Source: Eubacteriales bacterium (GTDB lineage: Bacteria; Bacillota; Clostridia; Saccharofermentanales; UBA5734). Taken from it: 32,889 nucleotides of DNA. How positions within the stretch are numbered: position 1 is the stretch's first letter; every line of letters begins with the position of its first letter. Made by a program: the position numbers and the translations under genes. Location of the stretch: the NCBI GenBank assembly GCA_028685755.1, contig JAQUDJ010000019.1, forward strand, positions 1-32,889, written 5' to 3'. Below the pieces are notes generated by a model. It worked only from the letters and a program-made list of their open reading frames with translations. It searched no databases and was not told where the DNA came from. Below, in pieces: positions 1 through 6,979 of the stretch.

Positions 1-10
1 CCTCAACCCT

Positions 11-126
11 TCCGGTGGAAATGACAGAGAGGTCACACCTGTTCCCATCCCGAACACAGCAGTTAAGCTCTCTCGTGCCGAAAATACTTGGCTGGTAACG
101 GCCCGGAAAAATAGGTCTCCGCCGGA
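11..126 (+). rRNA. rrf: 5S ribosomal RNA
   Basis: This is the 5S rRNA of the large ribosomal subunit. The conserved core TTCCCATCCCGAACAC at 42-57, followed by AGTTAAGC, is diagnostic. The 5' TCCGGTGG (11-18) pairs with CCGCCGGA (119-126), with one G-U pair, forming terminal helix I and fixing both ends within a base or two. The length of about 116 nt is normal. Bases 1-10 are probably the 23S-5S spacer, so an rRNA operon should lie immediately to the left. The tRNA follows after 8 bases, so both are probably processed from one transcript. Confidence 0.95.
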
Positions 127-134
127 TTTTATAT

Positions 135-210
135 TCCTCAATAGCTCAGTTGGTAGAGCATGCGGCTGTTAACCGCAGGGTCGTAGGTTCGAGTCCTACT
201 TGAGGAGCCA
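135..210 (+). tRNA. tRNA-Asn (anticodon GUU)
   Basis: A full cloverleaf can be drawn. The acceptor stem is TCCTCAA (135-141) with TTGAGGA (200-206), the D-loop contains AGTTGGTAGAG, the anticodon stem TGCGG/CCGCA encloses the loop CTGTTAA with anticodon GTT, and the T-arm contains GGTTCGAGTCC. Discriminator G207 is followed by an encoded CCA (208-210). The gene is co-transcribed with the 5S rRNA and ends just before a hairpin terminator. Confidence 0.97.
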
Positions 211-214
211 ATCG

Positions 215-241
215 GAGTCGGTAGTAATACCGACTCTTTTT
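215..241 (+). terminator. rho-independent terminator of the rRNA/tRNA operon
   Basis: GAGTCGGTA (215-223) and TACCGACTC (228-236) form a perfect 9-bp stem with a four-base GTAA loop, followed at once by TTTTT (237-241). It lies 4 bases after the tRNA CCA end and should terminate the rRNA operon. Confidence 0.92.
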
Positions 242-249
242 GTTATAAT
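241..249 (+). promoter_or_regulatory. extended -10 promoter for queT
   Basis: TGTTATAAT fits the extended -10 form TGnTATAAT exactly. No convincing -35 is present at the usual distance, as expected for extended -10 promoters. Transcription would begin near 256, leaving a leader of nearly 150 nt before the queT start codon. The promoter overlaps the last T of the preceding terminator. Confidence 0.5.
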
Positions 250-255
250 CAGTCT

Positions 256-396
256 AGTTCTTATGGTTCCCGAAAATGACCCTTTGCGAACCTGCAAATC
301 AGGCTTTTCGTTTGAATCACAGCCCACGCGAGGAATAGGTGTAATAGCTTGTGCCTTAATTGAAGCCGGTGACAGTTTCACCCAAGCTTGAGGAGG
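256..396 (+). promoter_or_regulatory. structured leader of queT, candidate preQ1-type riboswitch
   Basis: A long leader precedes a gene of the QueT family, whose members are commonly controlled by preQ1 riboswitches. Visible pairings are GGTTC (265-269) with GAACC (288-292); as an alternative, CCTG (291-294) with CAGG (300-303) inside GCGAA/TTCGT (286-290/307-311); GGTGA/TCACC (368-372/378-382); and AGCTTG (346-351) with CAAGCT (383-388), which ends just before the AGGAGG ribosome binding site at 391-396. The stem beside the RBS suggests translational control. I cannot match it confidently to class I or II consensus. Class III is a possibility based on gene context and lineage, not on an alignment. 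Confidence 0.45.
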
Positions 397-403
397 AAAA
401 ACA

Positions 404-1033
404 TTGAAATTCGGTAAGACATTGGATCATGGAAAGCAACTGAATCAGGGAAAGCAACTGAAACACGAAACGCCATTAAACCATGAATCGCCTCAATTCC
501 CAAAATCTTTGATCCGTAGCCCACTCTTTTTAACACAAGCTGCAATTATCGCCGCAGCGTACATCATACTAACCTATCCCTTTGCTAGCCTATCGTTCGG
601 CCCGATCCAGTTCCGTTTGAGCGAAGCATTAACTGTTTTGGCTGCATTAACACCTTCAGCTATACCAGGACTTTTTCTTGGATGTCTGCTAACAAACACT
701 TTTTTTAATCCTTCACCACTTGGTCCGATAGATATCGTGTTTGGTAGTTTAGCCACTCTAGTTGCAGCGACTTTAACATGGTATTTGGCCCGACGATTAC
801 AAAAATATGCAAAGGCATGGCACATGATCTTTGTTTTAATGCCCGCTGTTGTCATTAATGCTTTAGTCGTTGGAACGTATCTGCCTTTTCTCATACCTGA
901 AATGGAAACATCCTGGGCTATTATTGGTGGATTTATTCTATCGATTGGCCTTTCAGAAGCAGTTGTTGTTTATTTAATAGGCTGGCCTCTACTGCTCGGA
1001 TTGATCAGAACAAAAATAATTAAAAGCGTATAA
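404..1033 (+). CDS. queT: QueT family queuosine-precursor transporter
   Basis: This predicted integral membrane protein of 209 residues probably imports preQ1 or a related deazapurine for queuosine synthesis, as a substrate-binding S component of an ECF transporter. The conserved FGPIQFRLSEALTVLA motif at about residues 66-81 and several hydrophobic segments after residue 45 identify the family. A TTG start is chosen because AGGAGG (391-396) sits 7 bases upstream and no ATG in this frame is better placed. The hydrophilic N-terminal extension of about 40 residues (HGKQL/QGKQL repeats) is unusual for the family. No ECF ATPase genes are nearby, so it would use a shared energising module encoded elsewhere. 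Confidence 0.85.
   Translation: MKFGKTLDHGKQLNQGKQLKHETPLNHESPQFPKSLIRSPLFLTQAAIIAAAYIILTYPFASLSFGPIQFRLSEALTVLAALTPSAIPGLFLGCLLTNTFFNPSPLGPIDIVFGSLATLVAATLTWYLARRLQKYAKAWHMIFVLMPAVVINALVVGTYLPFLIPEMETSWAIIGGFILSIGLSEAVVVYLIGWPLLLGLIRTKIIKSV
431..462 (+). repeat. tandem 14-bp repeat within queT 5' coding region
   Basis: GGAAAGCAACTGAA occurs at 431-444 and again at 449-462, an 18-base period that adds six residues in frame (GKQLNQ/GKQLKH). It lies in the hydrophilic N-terminal extension of QueT and may have arisen by slippage or duplication. Confidence 0.8.
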
Positions 1034-1063
1034 ATAGAAAGACTGTTGAATAGGAGCTTAGAC

Positions 1064-1663
1064 ATGGCCCATTATTTTGATGTCGATCCTCAATCGGCTC
1101 ATCAAATCCGTGAAATTGAAACTCGACTCCATGGGATTGATTTTCGATTTGTGACCGATCGTGGGGTTTTTTCGAGAACGCGACTGGATTATGGTTCAGA
1201 ATTGTTAATCGAAACGGTGTTGGCAGATCAACCTAAAATGACCGGTAAATTAATTGATTTAGGTTGTGGTTATGGCCCAGTTGGAATAATTTTTAAAAGG
1301 GCACATCCATCATTAGATGTCACCTTGACTGATATTAATCAGCGGGCGCTAACGTTGGCACGGCAAAATGCCAAAGCAAATCAAGTAGCCTATTTGACGA
1401 TATTGCAATCTGATGGCTTAGCGGCGATAGAGGGACCGGTCGACTATGTGTTGACAAATCCACCGATTCGGACTGGCAAAGCTGTCGTCTATCGATTTTT
1501 TGCTGAAGCACGGCAGAAACTCAAGCTGGGCGGCGTACTTTATGTGGTTATTCAGAAAAAGCAAGGCGCTCCATCTGCGTTGGCTCACCTTCAAACGTTA
1601 TTTACTGATGCGGATGTGATCGAACATTCTGCCGGCTATTGGATCATCAAGGCTGTTGTTTAA
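1064..1663 (+). CDS. class I SAM-dependent methyltransferase, RsmC/MTS-like
   Basis: The 199-residue protein has a Rossmann methyltransferase fold of the small-domain MTS family (Pfam MTS, PF05175), seen in rRNA guanine N2-methyltransferases such as RsmC. The SAM-binding glycine motif DLGCGYGPVG is at about residues 67-76 and the catalytic-type NPPI motif at about residues 132-135. NPP[YFI] is typical of enzymes that methylate exocyclic amino groups of bases. The ATG at 1064 is preferred over an in-frame TTG at 1046 because TAGGAG (1051-1056) lies at the right distance upstream of it. It follows queT by 30 bases and is probably in the same operon. The exact RNA target cannot be read from sequence. 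Confidence 0.85.
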   Translation: MAHYFDVDPQSAHQIREIETRLHGIDFRFVTDRGVFSRTRLDYGSELLIETVLADQPKMTGKLIDLGCGYGPVGIIFKRAHPSLDVTLTDINQRALTLARQNAKANQVAYLTILQSDGLAAIEGPVDYVLTNPPIRTGKAVVYRFFAEARQKLKLGGVLYVVIQKKQGAPSALAHLQTLFTDADVIEHSAGYWIIKAVV

Positions 1664-1681
1664 TTAATTTCAGACAATAAT

Positions 1682-1724
1682 TTCGGGAATATGTCGAAAA
1701 TAAGTAGCCAAGGTACTTCCCGAA
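1682..1724 (+). repeat. inverted repeat between methyltransferase and mrp
   Basis: TTCGGGAA (1682-1689) is perfectly complementary to TTCCCGAA (1717-1724) with 27 bases between them. There is no T-run after the stem, so it is not a standard terminator. It could be a weak processing hairpin or protein-binding site in the 126-base gap before mrp. Confidence 0.35.
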
Positions 1725-1789
1725 TGAATTGAATTTGCCTATGATGGATATGTTCATGTTTTCATACCAGGTGAAAGGTCGTAACAATC

Positions 1790-2692
1790 ATGGCGTCTTG
1801 TAGTTCTTGTTCTAGTCAATCGTCTTGTTCATCTGCTTCTGAGAGTGGCTCTTGCACGTCGGGGGAACCCACGCAACAGTCTTTTGCTTCGATGCGGGCA
1901 GATCAACACGAATTATCTGAAATACGTAGCATAATCGGAGTTGCAAGTGGTAAAGGTGGCGTTGGTAAATCGATGGTCACAACGCTTTTGGCAGCTAATC
2001 TCGCGCGCAAAGGCTATCGTGTAGGTATTTTAGATGCAGATATTACCGGACCTTCGATCCCGAAAGCCTTTGGCTTGGAAGACCGATTAGAAGGCTTTGA
2101 CGGTGGTATTTTCCCATCCAAGACCACGAAATTTGGTGTGCGCATCGTATCCATCAATTTAATGCTCGATGATCCCGAAGCGCCTGTTCTCTGGCGCGGA
2201 CCAATATTATCGGGTCTTGTTAAGCAGTTTTATACGGATGTCGTCTGGGATCAGATGGACGTTTTAATTCTGGATATGCCCCCGGGTACCGGTGATGTAC
2301 CATTGACCATTTATCAGTCAATCCCCTTAGATGGCTTGATTGTTGTTTCGACGCCACAGGATTTGGTTTCGTTGATCGTCAAAAAGGCTCGCACGATGGC
2401 GACGATGATGGAAGTGCCACTCCTTGGATTTATTGAGAATATGTCGTACTTTAAATGTCCTTCTTGCGACCAAGAACATCAAGTTTTTGGCCCAGGCAAA
2501 ACCGCTGACGCTGCCGCGGCGATGAATGTTCCACTTTTAGATCGGGTACCCCTTGATCCGAAGATCACGGAATATGTCGATGCTGGTACGATTGAAGAAT
2601 TTGAGAACGACTATTTGACAGGTGCTATCGATGCGGTTGAGGCATTGTTAACGACCAAACCACCGTTGACGATGAATCATCACAAGCATTAA
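1790..2692 (+). CDS. mrp: Mrp/NBP35-family P-loop ATPase, iron-sulfur carrier
   Basis: The 300-residue protein belongs to the ApbC/Mrp/Nbp35 family of iron-sulfur cluster carrier ATPases, which bind and transfer Fe-S clusters to apoproteins in the cytoplasm. The deviant Walker A GKGGVGKS is at about residues 54-61, with LDADITGPS, the DMPPGTGD segment and a C-terminal CPSC pair (about residues 223-226) that forms the cluster site at the dimer interface. The N-terminal tail is rich in Ser and Cys (C4, C7, C13, C22), with a CX2CX5C spacing like part of the Nbp35 N-terminal cluster motif. No DUF59 domain is present, as in many anaerobes. It is followed after 9 bases by a lipoprotein gene. Confidence 0.92.
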   Translation: MASCSSCSSQSSCSSASESGSCTSGEPTQQSFASMRADQHELSEIRSIIGVASGKGGVGKSMVTTLLAANLARKGYRVGILDADITGPSIPKAFGLEDRLEGFDGGIFPSKTTKFGVRIVSINLMLDDPEAPVLWRGPILSGLVKQFYTDVVWDQMDVLILDMPPGTGDVPLTIYQSIPLDGLIVVSTPQDLVSLIVKKARTMATMMEVPLLGFIENMSYFKCPSCDQEHQVFGPGKTADAAAAMNVPLLDRVPLDPKITEYVDAGTIEEFENDYLTGAIDAVEALLTTKPPLTMNHHKH

Positions 2693-2701
2693 TGGTGTGG
2701 C

Positions 2702-3247
2702 GTGAATAGAAAAGCACTATTTACTAAAAAATCCAAGCAACACAGACAGCGCGGCAGAGTGATTCTGCCGTTGCTGTCTGTTTTTTTGATCATGTTCTTT
2801 TTATTAAGCAACGTATTTCTACTTTCGGGCTGTGATCAGAATTCGCCCATTGGCGAAATCGATGGCCAAGCGAGTTTGGCAGTCATGCGTTTCGAGCAGA
2901 TTGATCAAGACTTTTCGGGGATCGTCTATCGAGAGGTCAACAATTTTGCAGCTCTCTTGAATCAAACCGAAACACCCATATTGATTGCTGTTTATCACCC
3001 ACTTGGCCAGACCAATGCACAAATCATCCCTGCTTTGGAACAACTCGCAGATGATTATCAGGATCAATTGATGATTATTTGGGTTGATGGGACGATCGAG
3101 ACGAAAATAGCTTCAGATTTTGGCGCAGAGTCGTTGCCACAATTTACAATGCTTGTTCATTCAGAAGTCAAAAGAACCTTGGTTGGCTTTGCTGAAAATG
3201 GTGCTGAGGATCTCCAAATCTTGGTAGAATCATATATAGGAAAATAG
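2702..3247 (+). CDS. lipoprotein with Cys-less thioredoxin-like domain
   Basis: The 181-residue protein has a basic N-terminus, a hydrophobic helix (about residues 20-40) and the lipobox LSGC with lipidated Cys44. Residues about 65-180 look like a thioredoxin fold: the strand TPILIAVYHP, a following helix, the strand LMIIWVDG, and LPQFTMLV containing the probable cis-proline P146. The usual CxxC is replaced by HPLGQTN, so it should not be an active disulfide enzyme and may act as a binding or chaperone domain on the outer face of the membrane. The start is GTG, without a strong RBS, suggesting coupling to mrp. The family is tentative and the function unknown. Confidence 0.65.
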   Translation: MNRKALFTKKSKQHRQRGRVILPLLSVFLIMFFLLSNVFLLSGCDQNSPIGEIDGQASLAVMRFEQIDQDFSGIVYREVNNFAALLNQTETPILIAVYHPLGQTNAQIIPALEQLADDYQDQLMIIWVDGTIETKIASDFGAESLPQFTMLVHSEVKRTLVGFAENGAEDLQILVESYIGK

Positions 3248-3316
3248 GCTTTAATAAATAAGCAATCTCATAAAAGCAATTAATCAAAATGCAAGAAATA
3301 GAGGAGGCTACTGATT

Positions 3317-3880
3317 ATGGATGACAGAGTTCGCCTAATTGCGGAACGTTTGCGCGCGCTTCGTGAGGATCTTGATTTTTCACCGGAAAAAATTGCAATT
3401 GCTACGGATATATCAGAAGCGGAATATCGGGCCATTGAATCTGGTGACGTGGATATTGGATTCTCTTTTTTGTATAAAGCAGCGAACGTCTTGAATGTTG
3501 ATATGACGGAACTGCTGACAGGTGAACCCGCACGCTTGCAGGGGTACGCGATAGTCCGCCAAGGTGAAGGTTTGCCAATTGATCGCCGTCGCGGATTTTC
3601 TTATCAAAACCTAGCTTTTCGATTTAAGGATCGCAATGTTGAACCATTTTTAGTCATGGCACCTTTTGAGACGGGCGCGGATGCGGATCGGATCGCTCTC
3701 AATACGCATCAAGGCCAAGAAATGGATCTCATTTTGGCGGGTAGTTTACGCATTAAAATTGGTGATCATATTGAGACACTTAATGAGGGTGACACGATCA
3801 TTTATGATTCGAGTGTGCCGCATGGAATGGTTGCGATTGATGGGATGCCCTGTCAGTTTTTAGCGATATTGACGCGCTAA
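3317..3880 (+). CDS. XRE-family regulator with C-terminal cupin domain
   Basis: The 187-residue protein has an N-terminal helix-turn-helix of XRE type (about residues 5-65; IATDISEAEYRAIESGD fits the recognition region) and a C-terminal cupin_2 beta-barrel (about residues 105-185) with GSLRIKIGDHIETLNEGDTIIYDSSVPHGM, including the His of the second cupin motif. Such proteins are usually repressors or activators that sense a small molecule through the cupin. A strong RBS (AGGAGG, 3302-3307) precedes the ATG. The gene sits 92 bases before an acyl-CoA synthetase, an arrangement often seen in Clostridia, so it probably controls that gene and responds to a carboxylate or CoA ester. The ligand is inferred, not seen. 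Confidence 0.88.
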   Translation: MDDRVRLIAERLRALREDLDFSPEKIAIATDISEAEYRAIESGDVDIGFSFLYKAANVLNVDMTELLTGEPARLQGYAIVRQGEGLPIDRRRGFSYQNLAFRFKDRNVEPFLVMAPFETGADADRIALNTHQGQEMDLILAGSLRIKIGDHIETLNEGDTIIYDSSVPHGMVAIDGMPCQFLAILTR

Positions 3881-3893
3881 TCGACCGGTTTGG

Positions 3894-3935
3894 CAATTTT
3901 ATATGTCGTACGTCTAGCCAATTTTAATGTCGTAC
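3894..3935 (+). repeat. two tandem near-identical motifs, possible operator
   Basis: CAATTTTATATGTCGTAC (3894-3911) and CAATTTTAATGTCGTAC (3919-3935) differ by one inserted base and start 25 bases apart. They lie wholly in the 92-base space between the XRE-cupin regulator and the acyl-CoA synthetase, and I saw no copy upstream of the regulator. They could be paired regulator-binding sites. Confidence 0.5.
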
Positions 3936-3972
3936 TCAAAGACGCAAAAATAACAGAAGGAGCCCTAGATAC

Positions 3973-5655
3973 ATGCTCAACCTCTATCAGCAATACTTGA
4001 CTGAGACCCTATCGCCAGAGGGGATTGTCACCGATTATCAACTTAAAGTTCCTGGTCCATTTAATTTTGCTTATGATGTGATCGACCGAATTGCTGGGGC
4101 TGAGCCAAATCGCCGTGCGATGTTTTGGATCAATGAAGCCGGAGACTCGAAAACCTTTAGTTTTGCGGATTTTAAAGCGCAAAGTGATCGGGCTGCAGCG
4201 TATTTTTTGGCAATCGGGATTCGCAAGGGTGACCGCGTCATGCTGATTCTCAAAAGGCATTACGAGTTCTGGTTTGCGATTCTCGGTCTTCATAAAATTG
4301 GCGCAGTAGCGATTCCGGCAACGAATCAATTGCAAGTCAAAGATTTGATTTATCGATATGAAGCAGCCGAAATAAAATGTGTTGTGTGTACTTCAGATGG
4401 TGAGATCGCTGACCATGTCGACACCGCGTGTCAGCAAAGTGGCCGTGATGTGATTCGTGTGATCACGCGTTCTGAGCGAGTTGGTTGGCTTTCATTTGAT
4501 CAGGGACTCCAAAATGCGCCACCTTTTGTCAGACCAACAGGTGATGATGCAACACAAAATGAAGATCTGATGCTGTTGTATTTCACATCGGGAACGACGG
4601 GTATGCCCAAAATGGTCACGCATGATTTTACCTATCCCATTGGCCATATTCCAACGGCAAAATATTGGCATAAAGTCGATCCCGATGGCTTACATCTTAC
4701 CGTTGCAGATACGGGTTGGGCGAAGTCTGCTTGGGGTAAATTATATGGCCAATGGCTGATGGAAGCAGGCATTTATGTTTATGATTACGATCGATTTGTG
4801 CCACAAGCGATGCTTTGGCGATTGCAAGAAGACAAGGTCACGACATTTTGTGCACCACCTACGCTTTATCGCTTCTTGATCAAAGAAGATCTGGCTAGCT
4901 TTGATTTAAAACATTTACAACATTGCACGATCGCAGGTGAAGCGCTGAATCCTGAAGTCTATGAACAATTCAAAAAAGCGACTGGTCTGGAAATCAAAGA
5001 AGGTTATGGTCAGACTGAGATGACATTGGCTGTCGTCACTAATTTTTGGGAAAAAACAAAACCAGGCTCAATGGGCAAGCCTTCGCCGGTTTACAACATT
5101 GTTTTACTAGATGACGATGATCAGGAAGTCGGGTCTGGTCAATCGGGTGAAATTTGCATCCGTATCAAGCCTGACACCTTGCCGGGGATGTTCCGCGGCT
5201 ATCATCGAGATTCAGATTTGACCAATCGAGTTTGGTACAATGGCATTTATCACACGGGCGATCTCGCGTGGCAGGATGAAGACGGCTATCTTTGGTTTGT
5301 CGGTCGCGCCGATGATATCATTAAAAGTTCTGGGTATCGCATCGGCCCATTTGAAGTGGAAAGTGTCTTGATGGAACATCAGGCTGTCCTCGAATGTGCG
5401 ATTACCGGGGCGCCCGATCCAGATCGTGGTCAAGTCGTCAAAGCGACTGTTGTGCTCGCTCGTGGGTATGTTGCGAGTGACGAGTTGCGAAAAGAACTTC
5501 AGGAATATGTCAAAACGCATACTGCACCGTACAAATACCCTCGTGTGCTAGAATTCGTTAGTGAGTTGCCAAAGACTATCAGTGGCAAGATTCGTCGCGT
5601 TGAGATCCGCCAGGGAAAATCGACAGGGCCACAGGCGCCAGAAACAGACGATTGA
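3973..5655 (+). CDS. AMP-forming acyl-CoA synthetase (acetyl/medium-chain type)
   Basis: The 560-residue enzyme belongs to the ANL superfamily and activates a carboxylate with ATP to an acyl-AMP and then to acyl-CoA. The core motifs are present: FTSGTTGMPK (P-loop, about residues 203-212), GYGQTE, YHTGD, the hinge region GRADDIIKSSGYRIGPFEVE and the C-terminal PKTISGKIRR carrying the catalytic lysine near residue 539. Overall features, including TGWAKSAWGKLYG, resemble the acetyl/medium-chain acyl-CoA synthetase (ACSM-like) group rather than bona fide Acs. RBS AAGGAG is at 3957-3962. It follows the XRE-cupin gene and precedes ispF by 9 bases, so the three are probably co-transcribed. The acid substrate cannot be deduced. 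Confidence 0.9.
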   Translation: MLNLYQQYLTETLSPEGIVTDYQLKVPGPFNFAYDVIDRIAGAEPNRRAMFWINEAGDSKTFSFADFKAQSDRAAAYFLAIGIRKGDRVMLILKRHYEFWFAILGLHKIGAVAIPATNQLQVKDLIYRYEAAEIKCVVCTSDGEIADHVDTACQQSGRDVIRVITRSERVGWLSFDQGLQNAPPFVRPTGDDATQNEDLMLLYFTSGTTGMPKMVTHDFTYPIGHIPTAKYWHKVDPDGLHLTVADTGWAKSAWGKLYGQWLMEAGIYVYDYDRFVPQAMLWRLQEDKVTTFCAPPTLYRFLIKEDLASFDLKHLQHCTIAGEALNPEVYEQFKKATGLEIKEGYGQTEMTLAVVTNFWEKTKPGSMGKPSPVYNIVLLDDDDQEVGSGQSGEICIRIKPDTLPGMFRGYHRDSDLTNRVWYNGIYHTGDLAWQDEDGYLWFVGRADDIIKSSGYRIGPFEVESVLMEHQAVLECAITGAPDPDRGQVVKATVVLARGYVASDELRKELQEYVKTHTAPYKYPRVLEFVSELPKTISGKIRRVEIRQGKSTGPQAPETDD

Positions 5656-5664
5656 GGTAGAGGC

Positions 5665-6213
5665 ATGGCTTTTGAATATCGCAGCAGTATTGGCCAAGAC
5701 AGTCACCGTTTTGTCGATCGACTTAATCGCGAGACGACAGCCGTGGAGCGGTCACGTCCTCTGATGCTAGGTGGCGTGAAAATTGGGACATCCGATGCCC
5801 TGCCCGCTGGTTCTTTAAATGTTGGACTTTCTGGTAACAGTGATGCGGATGTTGTGCTTCATGCTTTAACTAACGCAATATCAGGTCTGACCGGTGTGAA
5901 TATTTTAGGCAAAATCAGTGACGAGTTATGCCTTGTGCAGGGGATCACAGATAGCCGGGTATATTTAGAAAAGGCCTTAGACTATTTGGGTGATTGGCAA
6001 ATTTGTCATGTTTCGTGTACCTATGAGGGTAAACGACCGCACTTGGCGGTTTGGATTGATCCCATCCGCCAGCAAATGGCGGATTTATTAGGATTAGATG
6101 TTGAAAATATCGGTTTTACGGCAACTACGGGCGAAGGCTTGACTGATTTTGGCCGCGGTGATGGTGCGCAAGTATTTTGCATCTTAACCGCACGGCGCCC
6201 TGAATTAGACTGA
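5665..6213 (+). CDS. ispF: divergent IspF-like 2-C-methyl-D-erythritol 2,4-cyclodiphosphate synthase
   Basis: The 182-residue protein is recognisable as IspF of the DXP isoprenoid pathway by IGQDSHRF (residues 9-16; metal ligands D12 and H14), NSDADVVLHALTNA (58-71; metal ligand H66) and ATTGEGLTDFGRGDG (153-167; E157). It differs at several usually conserved places: HSDADV reads NSDADV, the GDIG segment reads NILG, the following FPDT motif is missing, and the usual NVD.T...Q.PK stretch reads HVSCTYEGKRPHL. The zinc site seems intact but the nucleotide-binding part is altered. The last 9 bases overlap the convergent ispD. It may be an active but divergent enzyme or a paralogue with another substrate. 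Confidence 0.78.
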   Translation: MAFEYRSSIGQDSHRFVDRLNRETTAVERSRPLMLGGVKIGTSDALPAGSLNVGLSGNSDADVVLHALTNAISGLTGVNILGKISDELCLVQGITDSRVYLEKALDYLGDWQICHVSCTYEGKRPHLAVWIDPIRQQMADLLGLDVENIGFTATTGEGLTDFGRGDGAQVFCILTARRPELD

Positions 6214-6927
6214 TCCCGCCAATGCTTCGCCGATCACGAGGTCTTCCGGCGTTGTCATTTTGATGTTGGTGTAATCCCCGCTGACAAGGTAGGTTGGCCG
6301 GCCAATTGCTTCCATGACGGCAAGGTCATCGGTAACATGTTGGCCGGTTTTTTCGAGTTGTCGGTAACCCTCAAGTAGATCAGTAAAGGGGGCACCTTGC
6401 GGTGTCTGCATCGCAAAGAGCGTGTTGCGATTCAATGTTTTTTCAACTTTGCCGTCATGTTGAACTAATTTTATGGTGTCTTTGACTGGGACAGCGACGC
6501 CACATGCGGCATCATGTGTGATAATGCCATCGATACAGCGATCGATGACCTCGGTATTGATAAAGCAGCGTGCGCCGTCATGGACAAGCGCGATGGATTC
6601 GGATAAATCATGGACCATCGTCGCTATTTTTTGCAAGCCAGCTAGGACCGAGGCTTGACGTGTGTCGCCGCCGATGGCAAAAGCTAAAAATTTCTTAAAA
6701 TCATACTGAGCAATCAATGCCGCCATGGCTTCTTGATCTTCTTGTGCTGTGACCACAACAATTCCTGTGATACGTGTGTTTTGCTCAAATGTGATTAAGG
6801 TTCTGATGATGAGTGGTAATCCCCCGACCTCGAGAAATTGTTTGTTGCGACTAGCACCCATGCGCCGGCCACTGCCAGCTGCTGGGATGACCACGTAGAC
6901 TGAACGTTTGTCTAATGAAGTCGACAT
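6205..6927 (-). CDS. ispD: 2-C-methyl-D-erythritol 4-phosphate cytidylyltransferase
   Basis: The 240-residue enzyme makes CDP-methylerythritol from CTP and MEP in the third step of the DXP pathway. The signature IPAAGSGRRMGASRNKQFLEVGG spans residues 14-36 and contains the CTP-binding glycine loop and the Arg/Lys residues. VHDGAR, VPVKDTIK, the TPQ segment and TDDLAVMEA are all present, and length is normal. The start at 6927 is supported by AAGAGG 8 or so bases upstream. Its 3' end overlaps that of the opposed ispF gene, so the two pathway genes are convergent rather than co-transcribed. Confidence 0.95.
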   Translation of the reverse strand: MSTSLDKRSVYVVIPAAGSGRRMGASRNKQFLEVGGLPLIIRTLITFEQNTRITGIVVVTAQEDQEAMAALIAQYDFKKFLAFAIGGDTRQASVLAGLQKIATMVHDLSESIALVHDGARCFINTEVIDRCIDGIITHDAACGVAVPVKDTIKLVQHDGKVEKTLNRNTLFAMQTPQGAPFTDLLEGYRQLEKTGQHVTDDLAVMEAIGRPTYLVSGDYTNIKMTTPEDLVIGEALAGSV

Positions 6928-6979
6928 AATTACCTCTTGTTATTAACGGATGCACTGATTGGAATGGAATTATATTTAT

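Noticed and set aside
1-10. Part of 23S rRNA at the left edge
   Set aside because: Too short to assign and outside the 5S helix; most likely spacer.
196-391. Overlapping small reading frames of about 60 codons on both strands in the queT leader
   Set aside because: They cross the tRNA terminator and the structured leader, have no RBS and resemble nothing known; the area is better explained as untranslated RNA.
1046-1063. TTG start for the methyltransferase
   Set aside because: TAGGAG at 1051-1056 serves the ATG at 1064; the TTG has no RBS.
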